21,830 nucleotides of DNA from an uncultured Rhodospirillales bacterium (lineage in GTDB: Bacteria > Pseudomonadota > Alphaproteobacteria > Acetobacterales > Acetobacteraceae): contig CAIMVB010000147.1 in assembly GCA_903844785.1 (NCBI GenBank), forward strand, positions 1 to 21,830, in the 5' to 3' direction. Under the pieces are notes generated by a model. That model was not told where the DNA came from, searched no databases, and worked only from the letters and a program-made list of their open reading frames with translations. Positions 15,839 to 21,830 of this stretch are shown here, in pieces. Each line of letters starts with the position of its first letter. Position 1 is the first letter of the stretch. The position numbers were made by a program, and so were the translations under genes.

Positions 15839-16207
15839 TCAGACGTGAAAGCTTTCGCCGCAGCCGCAGCGGCCTTTTTCATTCGGGTTGGTGAAGGTGA
15901 AGCCCGCTGACATGGTCTTCACCTCATAATCCATCACCGTGCCAATCAGGAACAGCGTTGCCTTGCGGTCCACAAGAACAGTCACGCCCTTGTCAGTGAC
16001 GCTTTCATCGCCGGCACTTGGCGCATCCACCCAGGAAAGATCATAGGCCAAGCCGGAACAGCCCTTGGTGTTGACCGCAATGCGCAGAAATTTGCCTTGC
16101 TCGCCCTTGGCGTATAGCGCACGCAAGCGTTCCGCCGCGCCATCGGTGAGCGACATAAGGGGCGGCAGAGCGCGCCGGGCGGGTTTGGCTTCGATGCTTG
16201 CATTCAT
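15839..16207 (-). CDS. sufA: SufA/HesB-family A-type Fe-S carrier
   Basis: This 122-residue A-type carrier protein accepts Fe-S clusters from the SufBCD scaffold and hands them to target enzymes in the cytoplasm. The three cluster-ligand cysteines are present: C50 in NTKGCSGLAY, and C114 and C116 in GRCGCGESF at the C-terminus. The N-terminal 18 residues are an extra basic, Ala/Pro-rich extension before the domain. GAGGTGA lies ahead of the ATG at 16207 and overlaps the TGA of the sufT-like gene, so the two are tightly coupled with a 9-base gap. It is the last gene of the suf operon. The symbol could equally be given as iscA or erpA-like; operon position favours SufA. Confidence 0.9.
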   Translation of the reverse strand: MNASIEAKPARRALPPLMSLTDGAAERLRALYAKGEQGKFLRIAVNTKGCSGLAYDLSWVDAPSAGDESVTDKGVTVLVDRKATLFLIGTVMDYEVKTMSAGFTFTNPNEKGRCGCGESFHV

Positions 16208-16216
16208 GCCATCACC

Positions 16217-16600
16217 TCAAAACATATTGAGCGCGAGCCGCGCATCCTCGCTCATGCGGGAATGATCCCAGGGCGGGTCCCACACCACTTCCACCAACAC
16301 ATCCGAAACCCCTTCCAAACCACGCACGGCTTCTTCCACTTGGTTCGGCAATTCCTGCGCGGAAGGGCATGATGGCGTAGTTAGAGTCATTTCCACCTTC
16401 ACCTTGCCGTCATCACCGATCTCGATCGCGTAAATCAGGCCAAGTTGATAGATATCAACCGGAATTTCCGGGTCAAATACGGTGGAAATGGCGCCAATCA
16501 CCGCATCTTCGGAAACGGGCTGGGCTTGCGGCTTCACCTCACCTTCCGGGGTCCAGGCGGCATGCACCGGGGCTTCGGTCTTGGTGGCGTCTTCACTCAC
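16217..16600 (-). CDS. sufT: SufT-like Fe-S assembly protein (DUF59/MIP18 family)
   Basis: This 127-residue MIP18/DUF59-family protein is an accessory factor in Fe-S cluster maturation, associated in bacteria with SUF operons. Family signatures are DPEIPVDIYQLGLIY (43-57), LTTPSCPSAQELP (73-85, with conserved C78), and the C-terminal VWDPPWDHSRMSEDARLALN (106-125) typical of the SufT subgroup. The start is the GTG at 16600, directly preceded by AGGAGG with a 6-base spacer. A longer in-frame ATG start at 16624 lies before that Shine-Dalgarno and inside sufU. The gene overlaps the sufU stop by 8 bases. A Pro/Glu-rich N-terminal tail of about 30 residues precedes the domain. Confidence 0.9.
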   Translation of the reverse strand: MSEDATKTEAPVHAAWTPEGEVKPQAQPVSEDAVIGAISTVFDPEIPVDIYQLGLIYAIEIGDDGKVKVEMTLTTPSCPSAQELPNQVEEAVRGLEGVSDVLVEVVWDPPWDHSRMSEDARLALNMF

Positions 16601-17072
16601 TGCTCGCCTCCTTCGCGCCGGCAAGGGCGGCGTTTAACGTATGCCAAGCCAGGGTGGCGCATTTCACGCGGCTTGGAAATTCATGTACGCCCGAAAGCGG
16701 GGTTAGCCTTTCCATGGCGTCTTCCAGCGAAGCCGCGCAGCTGTGGCATTGGCCGGTCATCGCCAAATCGCGAAAAGCGCTACCCAAAGCCTGCGCTTCC
16801 TCTGGCGTTTTGCCTTTCACCGTTTCGGTCATGAGCGAGGCACTGGCCATGGAAACCGCACAGCCACGGCCCTGAAACGCCGCATCGGCAATATGCCCAT
16901 CCGCCGTCATTTTCAGGAAAAGCTCCATCCGGTCGCCGCACATGGGGTTGTCCCCACGCGATGTGCAGTCTGCATCTTCAAGCCGGCGGAAATTACGCGG
17001 CTTGCGGCCATGATCCAGGATCACTTCCTGATACAAATCGCGCAAATCGCCGAAGAAATCATTGCCGCTCAT
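16593..17072 (-). CDS. sufU: SufU-type Fe-S scaffold / sulfur-transfer protein
   Basis: This 159-residue IscU-fold protein of the SufU subtype receives sulfur from the SufS cysteine desulfurase and passes it to SufBCD. Zn or cluster ligands are conserved: C45 and D47 in DNPMCGD, C71 in GRGCAVS and C138 in VKCATLAW. The extra segment between the second and third cysteines (about residues 84-125) is the insertion that separates SufU from IscU. An internal CHSC (109-112) adds two non-family cysteines. The ATG at 17072 overlaps the sufS stop as ATGA. The frame is open 51 codons further upstream, but that part is sufS out of frame and is rejected. No SufE is seen, which fits a SufU-based sulfur relay. 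Confidence 0.9.
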   Translation of the reverse strand: MSGNDFFGDLRDLYQEVILDHGRKPRNFRRLEDADCTSRGDNPMCGDRMELFLKMTADGHIADAAFQGRGCAVSMASASLMTETVKGKTPEEAQALGSAFRDLAMTGQCHSCAASLEDAMERLTPLSGVHEFPSRVKCATLAWHTLNAALAGAKEASSE

Positions 17073-18295
17073 GCAAAGAACTCCCGCGCTTTGACCAGCG
17101 CGCCGGCCAGGTAATCCACTTCCTCGGGCGTCGTATAAAGCCCGAAGGAAGCACGCGCCGTGCCCTGTTCCAGACCAAAGCGCGTATGCAAAGGCTCCGC
17201 GCAATGCCGCCCGGCGCGGATGCAAATGCCTGCACGATCCAACAGCGTGGAAAGATCATGCGGATGCGCGTTGTCGAGCGCGAAAGCGAACACACCGCCA
17301 CGATCCTGCGCGCGGCCCAACAGCGTCAGCCCCGGGACGTCCGAGAGCTTCCGCATGGCATGGTCCACCAGTGCCCGTTCATGCGCTTCGATGGCGGGCA
17401 TGCCAATCGCGTTCACGTAATCAATCGCAGCATGCAGGCCAACCGCTTCAATAATGGCGGGCGTGCCGGCTTCAAAGCGGGCAGGGGGCTTGGCCCAGGT
17501 GGATTTTTCGAAGCTCACGCGTTCAATCATATCGCCACCACCCAGGAAGGGCGGCATGCGGTCCAGATGTTCCAGCTTGCCCCACAACACGCCAATGCCG
17601 GTTGGCCCATAGAGCTTATGGCCGGTGAAGCAGTAGAAATCGCAGCCAATCGCCTGCACATCCACGCGCCGATGGACAACAGCTTGTGATCCATCCAGCA
17701 GCACTTTCGCACCATGCGCATGGGCCATAGCGACCACGCGTTCAACCGGTGTGACGGTGCCGAGCACATTGGACATATGCGCGAGCGCCACCAGCCCAAC
17801 CTTGCCATCGGCAAGCTTGGCGGCCAGGTCTTCCATGTCCAATTCGCCGGAATCCGTCACGCGGCACACGCGCAACGGGTTGCCGCGTTCATCGCGCAGC
17901 ATTTGCCAGGGCACGATATTGGCGTGGTGTTCAAGCTCGGAGATCAGCACCGCCTGGTCCGGGCGCATCACGCCGCGGCCCCAGCTATGCGCGACCAGAT
18001 TGATCGCTTCCGTGCTGTTGCGCGTGAAAACCACTTCCCGCACATCCGGCGCATTGATGAAGCGCGCCACCGCACCGCGCGCGGCTTCATACGCATTAGT
18101 CGCCACTTCGGAAAGCCGATAGGCGCCGCGATGCACATTGGCATAAGCCGTTTCCATGCAGCGCGTCATCGCTTCAATCACCGCGCGCGGCTTTTGCGCA
18201 CTCGCCCCTGAATCGAGGAAGACCAGCGGCTTGCCATGCTGCGGCTGCGACAGGATGGGGAAATCCTGCCGGATGCGCTGGACATCAAAACTCAT
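17069..18295 (-). CDS. sufS: Cysteine desulfurase SufS
   Basis: This 408-residue group II cysteine desulfurase is a PLP enzyme that releases sulfur from cysteine as a persulfide, giving alanine. Visible residues are H124 in SELEHHANIVPW, the PLP-binding region LLDGSQAVVHRRVDVQ (199-214), the Schiff-base lysine K227 in TGHKLYGPTGIG, and the catalytic C365 in the short loop RAGRHCAEPLH. Length and loop match SufS rather than IscS. The ATG at 18295 overlaps the sufD TGA as ATGA; an in-frame ATG eight codons upstream at 18319 lies inside sufD and is less likely. The next gene, sufU, is its expected sulfur acceptor. Confidence 0.95.
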   Translation of the reverse strand: MSFDVQRIRQDFPILSQPQHGKPLVFLDSGASAQKPRAVIEAMTRCMETAYANVHRGAYRLSEVATNAYEAARGAVARFINAPDVREVVFTRNSTEAINLVAHSWGRGVMRPDQAVLISELEHHANIVPWQMLRDERGNPLRVCRVTDSGELDMEDLAAKLADGKVGLVALAHMSNVLGTVTPVERVVAMAHAHGAKVLLDGSQAVVHRRVDVQAIGCDFYCFTGHKLYGPTGIGVLWGKLEHLDRMPPFLGGGDMIERVSFEKSTWAKPPARFEAGTPAIIEAVGLHAAIDYVNAIGMPAIEAHERALVDHAMRKLSDVPGLTLLGRAQDRGGVFAFALDNAHPHDLSTLLDRAGICIRAGRHCAEPLHTRFGLEQGTARASFGLYTTPEEVDYLAGALVKAREFFA

Positions 18296-19587
18296 GATGC
18301 TGCCCCATGCCGGGCCCACCAGCCATCCACGACGGCGGTCAGCGCCTCACGCAGCGTATCATCTTCCAGCGCTTCAAAGGCTTCATGAAGGAAGGCCTGC
18401 ACGAGCATGGACCGCGCCTGATCCGCCGGCACGCCGCGTGAGCGCAGATAGAAAAGACTATCCGCATCCAAGGCGCCAATGGTCGCGCCATGGCTGCACT
18501 TCACATCATCGGCGTAGATTTCAAGCTGCGGCTTGCTATCCATCTCGGCATCTTCGGAAAGCAGCAGCGCCTGATTCATCTGATAGCCATCGGTCTTTTG
18601 CGCTTCACGCCGCACCAGGATTTTACCCTGGAAAACGCCGCGAGATTGACCCGCCAATACTGTCTTGCATGTCTGTCGGCTGGCGCAATCGGGTGCGGCA
18701 TGATCAAGCCCAGTGGTGGTATCCACCAGCGCGCGGCCTGCCGCCAATTGCGCGGTATTCATGTGGCAGGATGCTTTCGGCCCGGTCAACGCAGCATGGA
18801 TTTCCATGCGCGCAAGCCTGGCACCAGCGGATACCGCCATGGTGTCATAACGTGCTTCGGCTGCGATGCGGGCATGGATCATGGAAAGATGAAACGCCGC
18901 ATCGCCTTCACCTTGCGCGCGGCCATGAGTCAGCACGGCACCTTCGGCGAGGTCAATTTCAAACACCGGGTTATGCAGATATTGCGCGCCGCCACCCATG
19001 GCCGTTTCCAGCAAGGTCAGCTTTGCGCCAGCACCAAGCCGGATTACATGGCGCGGATGAAAAGCGAAGGGGCGGCCCGGATCGACGGCGATGGAAAGCA
19101 ATTCCAAATGCCCACCATCCACACCCGCCGGCACATCCAAGAACAGCCCATCTTCGAACATCAACGTGTTCAGCGCTGTCAGCGGGTGGTCCGCCATCGG
19201 CGCCAAGGCACCGAGCAAACCTTCCAGCGCATCCAGATGCTGCGCGACTGACACCGCGCGGAAGGTCAAGCCAACCAGCGAGGAAAGATCAGCGCGAAAG
19301 CGCCCATCCACGAACACGGCCCGCGCCGCGCAACGCGGCTTCGGCAGCGCCAAGGCGCCTTCAACCGCGGTCAGCGGCTCAGCAAAACCCGCTTGTGCTA
19401 CAGGCGAAAGGTCCGTGTATTTCCAAGCTTCAACGCGCCGTGTTGGGAAGCCACGCGCTGCCACATGCGCCGCCGCATCCCCGCGCAAAGCTGTCAGCCA
19501 TGGCAGGCGCGCGCCTGGCAAATGATCCTTGAGGCCCTGATAGCGCGCCAGGAAACCCGCCGCGCCCGGTTGCGCCACCACTGTCAC
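18292..19587 (-). CDS. sufD: Fe-S assembly scaffold subunit SufD
   Basis: This 431-residue beta-helical subunit of the SufBC2D scaffold lies between sufC and sufS. The N-terminal part (1-130) has the RRVEAWKYTDL motif (50-60) common in SufD. The C-terminal half is the SufBD domain, with the conserved histidine H366 in DDVKCSHGATIG (360-371), GYQMNQALLLSEDAEMDSKP (334-353) and SLFYLRSRGV (377-386). Functionally the pair of SufD His and SufB Cys is thought to form the nascent cluster site. The start is GTG at 19587, whose GTGA overlaps the sufC stop by 4 bases. Further GTG codons at positions 3 and 4 are alternatives. Moderate N-terminal Ala-richness is unremarkable. Confidence 0.93.
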   Translation of the reverse strand: MTVVAQPGAAGFLARYQGLKDHLPGARLPWLTALRGDAAAHVAARGFPTRRVEAWKYTDLSPVAQAGFAEPLTAVEGALALPKPRCAARAVFVDGRFRADLSSLVGLTFRAVSVAQHLDALEGLLGALAPMADHPLTALNTLMFEDGLFLDVPAGVDGGHLELLSIAVDPGRPFAFHPRHVIRLGAGAKLTLLETAMGGGAQYLHNPVFEIDLAEGAVLTHGRAQGEGDAAFHLSMIHARIAAEARYDTMAVSAGARLARMEIHAALTGPKASCHMNTAQLAAGRALVDTTTGLDHAAPDCASRQTCKTVLAGQSRGVFQGKILVRREAQKTDGYQMNQALLLSEDAEMDSKPQLEIYADDVKCSHGATIGALDADSLFYLRSRGVPADQARSMLVQAFLHEAFEALEDDTLREALTAVVDGWWARHGAAS

Positions 19588-20330
19588 GCCGCGGCCTGGA
19601 TGGCGCCGTAACCCTGCGCTTCCAGCTCCTTCGCCAATTCCGGCCCGCCCGAGCGCACAATGCGCCCGCCCATCAGCACATGCACGCGATCCGGCACGAT
19701 GTAATCCAAAAGCCGCTGGTAATGCGTGATCACCAGCGCGGAGAAATTCGGCCCGCGCATGGCATTCACGCCTTCGGACACGATTTTCAGCGCATCAATA
19801 TCAAGCCCGCTATCGGTTTCATCCAGAATGGCGAGCTGTGGTTGCAGCAGCGCCATTTGCAGGATTTCATTGCGCTTCTTCTCGCCGCCCGAAAAGCCGA
19901 CATTCACGCCGCGCTTCAGCATTTCGTCATTCATCGAAAGCGCCTTCATGCGTTCCCGCGCCAGCTTCAGGAATTGCATGGCATCCAATTCAGCCTCGCC
20001 CTTGGCGCGACGAATGGCATTCAGCGCGGTGCGCAGGAAGGTCGCATTGCCAACACCGGGCAATTCTACCGGATATTGGAAAGCCAGAAACACCCCAGCA
20101 GCGGCGCGTTCTTCCGGTTCCATCGCCAGCAAATCCTTGCCATTCAGCGTGGCTGTGCCGCCCGTTACCTCATACCCGTCGCGGCCAGACAGCACATAGG
20201 AAAGCGTGGATTTGCCGGAACCATTCGGCCCCATAATGGCATGCACCTCACCGGGCGGCACCACCAGATCAATGCCCTTCAGAATGGGCTTGCCATCAAC
20301 CTCAGCGGTCAGACCTTTGATTTCCAACAT
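19584..20330 (-). CDS. sufC: Fe-S assembly ATPase SufC
   Basis: This 248-residue ABC-type ATPase drives the conformational change of the SufBC2D scaffold; it is cytoplasmic and not a transporter. It has Walker A GPNGSGKST (34-42), the Q-loop Q85 in LAFQYPVELPG, the signature GFSGGEKKRNEI (145-156), Walker B LAILDETDSGLD (167-178) and the switch H203 in VITHYQRLLDY. These SufC-specific forms (SGGEKKRNE, ITHYQRLL) make the call secure. The ATG at 20330 overlaps the sufB TAA by one base (TAATG). The frame extends another 49 codons upstream, but that stretch is out-of-frame sufB and is rejected. Confidence 0.96.
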   Translation of the reverse strand: MLEIKGLTAEVDGKPILKGIDLVVPPGEVHAIMGPNGSGKSTLSYVLSGRDGYEVTGGTATLNGKDLLAMEPEERAAAGVFLAFQYPVELPGVGNATFLRTALNAIRRAKGEAELDAMQFLKLARERMKALSMNDEMLKRGVNVGFSGGEKKRNEILQMALLQPQLAILDETDSGLDIDALKIVSEGVNAMRGPNFSALVITHYQRLLDYIVPDRVHVLMGGRIVRSGGPELAKELEAQGYGAIQAAA

Positions 20331-21826
20331 TAGCCAACGCTCCCTTCGAGCGAAATCTGCAATAATTTCTGCGCTTCCACCGCGAATTCCATCGGCAATT
20401 CCTTTAGCACTTCGCGGCAGAATCCATTCACAATCAGCCCCACCGCGTCTTCCTGCGAAAGCCCGCGCTGGCGGCAATAGAAAAGCTGATCCTCAGCAAT
20501 GCGGCTGGTGGTTGCTTCATGTTCCACCTTGGCACTCAGGCAGCGATTTTCGATATAGGGCACGGTATGCGCGCCACAGAGATCCCCAATCAGCAGGCTG
20601 TCGCATTGCGTGAAATTGCGGGCACCCGTTGCCTTGGCGCCAATCCGCACCAGCCCGCGATAGGTATTCTGCCCATGCCCCGCACTAATGCCCTTGGACA
20701 CAATGGTGGATTTGGTGCGCGGCCCGATATGGAACATCTTGGTCCCGGTATCCGCCTGCTGATAGTTATTGGTGATGGCAACTGAATAGAATTCGCCAAC
20801 ACTATCTTCACCCTGCAGAATGCAGGAAGGATATTTCCAGGTAATCGCCGAGCCGGTTTCCACCTGCGTCCAGGAGATTTTGGACCGTGCGCCTCGGCAG
20901 GCGCCGCGCTTGGTCACGAAATTATAAATCCCGCCCTTACCCTCGGCATCGCCGGGATACCAATTCTGCACCGTGCTGTATTTGATGGTGGCATCATCCA
21001 TGGCCACCAATTCCACCACCGCCGCATGAAGCTGGTTTTCATCGCGCATCGGCGCGGTGCAGCCTTCCAGATAGGAAACATGCGATCCCGCATCAGCAAT
21101 GATTAGCGTGCGTTCGAATTGCCCGGTGCTTTTGGCATTGATGCGGAAATAGGTGGAAAGCTCCATCGGGCAGCGCACGCCCTTCGGAATGTAGACAAAG
21201 CTGCCATCGGTGAAGACAGCGCTATTCAGCGCGGCAAAGAAATTATCGCCCTGCGGCACGACGGAGCCGAGATATTTCTGGACTAATTCAGGGTGCGTCT
21301 TCACCGCCTCACTGATCGGGCAGAAGATGATGCCATCCTTCTCCAGCCGATCCTTGAAGGTGGTGGCAACAGAAACACTGTCGAACACCGCATCCACGGC
21401 AATTGGCATGCGCCCTTCGGCGGGGCTTTCGCCGGCACCTTCCACACCCGCCAAAATCGCCTGTTCCTTCAGCGGAATGCCAAGCTTTTCGTAGGTGCGC
21501 AGCAATTCCGGGTCCACTTCATCAAGCGACTTCGGGCCCACCTTCTGCTTCGGCGCGGCGTAGTAATAGGCATCCTGGTAATCAATCGGCGGATATTTCA
21601 CCGCCGGCCAGCGCGGTTCTTCCATTTTCTGCCAGGCGGCAAAGGCGCGCAGCCGCCATTCCAGCAACCAGGCCGGTTCTTCCTTCTTGGCGCTGATGAA
21701 GCGCACAATGTCTTCGGAAAGCCCCTTGGGGGCGAATTCCATGTCGATATCCGTCTCGAACCCCCATTTATAGGTGGATTCCGTGACGGCCTGGACGGTT
21801 TCGATGGTTTCGGTAACGGCGGGCAT
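20330..21826 (-). CDS. sufB: Fe-S assembly scaffold subunit SufB
   Basis: This 498-residue subunit is the main cluster-building component of the SufBC2D complex. The N-terminal helical region is followed by the SufBD beta-helix domain. Recognisable segments are [20 protein letters not shown] (210-229), [13 protein letters not shown] (330-342), [15 protein letters not shown] (407-421, where C408 corresponds to the essential cysteine in CDS of E. coli SufB), and [19 protein letters not shown] (433-451). Length is that of full SufB. The ATG at 21826 has only four bases of the window before it, so its Shine-Dalgarno, promoter and any upstream regulator (Rrf2/IscR or SufR type) cannot be seen. A slightly longer start outside the window is possible but not needed. 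Confidence 0.95.
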   Translation of the reverse strand: MPAVTETIETVQAVTESTYKWGFETDIDMEFAPKGLSEDIVRFISAKKEEPAWLLEWRLRAFAAWQKMEEPRWPAVKYPPIDYQDAYYYAAPKQKVGPKSLDEVDPELLRTYEKLGIPLKEQAILAGVEGAGESPAEGRMPIAVDAVFDSVSVATTFKDRLEKDGIIFCPISEAVKTHPELVQKYLGSVVPQGDNFFAALNSAVFTDGSFVYIPKGVRCPMELSTYFRINAKSTGQFERTLIIADAGSHVSYLEGCTAPMRDENQLHAAVVELVAMDDATIKYSTVQNWYPGDAEGKGGIYNFVTKRGACRGARSKISWTQVETGSAITWKYPSCILQGEDSVGEFYSVAITNNYQQADTGTKMFHIGPRTKSTIVSKGISAGHGQNTYRGLVRIGAKATGARNFTQCDSLLIGDLCGAHTVPYIENRCLSAKVEHEATTSRIAEDQLFYCRQRGLSQEDAVGLIVNGFCREVLKELPMEFAVEAQKLLQISLEGSVG

Positions 21827-21830
21827 GGTC

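Noticed and set aside
17073..17225. 51-residue N-terminal extension of SufU
   Set aside because: Out-of-frame sufS sequence; the ATGA overlap start gives normal SufU length.
18156..19532. Long open frame of 458 codons on the plus strand
   Set aside because: It lies antisense to sufD and the start of sufS, and its translation is Arg/His/Pro-rich without any family pattern. It is a GC-driven shadow of real genes.
20331..20477. 49-residue N-terminal extension of SufC
   Set aside because: Out-of-frame sufB sequence; SufC proteins begin at the MLEIKGL-like start with TAATG overlap.

Overview
The window looks like chromosomal DNA of an alphaproteobacterium, most likely a member of the Acetobacteraceae/Rhodospirillales. 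GC content is high by eye, genes are densely packed in short operons with 1-8 base overlaps, and the suf gene set (sufB-C-D-S, a SufU-type scaffold, a SufT/MIP18-type protein, a SufA-type protein) is typical of that group. The assignment rests on protein character and gene order read by eye, not on a database search. I see no tRNA, rRNA, CRISPR array, transposase, integrase or phage gene.

Layout. (1) 1-2276, minus strand: a creatininase-family hydrolase, then a VAO-type FAD-binding oxidase, then the first 36 codons of a second, paralogous FAD oxidase that runs off the left edge. (2) 2443-4242, minus: a gene fusion of a CoA-binding (Rossmann) domain with an O-acetylhomoserine sulfhydrylase-type PLP enzyme. 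(3) 4325-4675, plus: a small antibiotic-biosynthesis-monooxygenase-fold protein. (4) 4683-9692: a cyclohexanecarboxylate degradation cluster. badH-badI-aliB-aliA are read leftwards and a MarR-type regulator (badR-like) is divergent on the right. Together they would activate cyclohexanecarboxylate to its CoA thioester, dehydrogenate it, oxidise the 2-hydroxy ring intermediate and hydrolytically open the 2-ketocyclohexane ring to pimeloyl-CoA. The hydratase step (BadK) is not encoded here. (5) 9707-13579: an MBL-fold hydrolase (minus), then a divergent two-gene plus-strand operon of a GMC oxidoreductase and an M20-type amidohydrolase overlapping by 4 bases. (6) 13631-15728: a divergent pair, a degenerate FkbM-like methyltransferase (minus) and an exported MBL-fold hydrolase with a Tat-like signal (plus). 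(7) 15839-21826, minus: the suf Fe-S cluster assembly operon in the order sufB, sufC, sufD, sufS, sufU, sufT, sufA; five of its six junctions overlap and the last has a 9-base gap. Its promoter lies beyond the right edge.

Convergent junctions hold perfect hairpins (9692-9721, 13601-13622, 15728-15826), and another lies downstream of the metY fusion (2389-2419). All lack a strong T-tract. The most interesting content is the compact bad/ali ring-degradation cluster with its own divergent MarR regulator, a repeat-bearing control region, an Asp at the usual acyl-CoA dehydrogenase base position, and no badK. The metY fusion, the duplicated FAD oxidases and the motif-poor FkbM-like protein are secondary points. 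I do not see a clearly undescribed multi-gene system.
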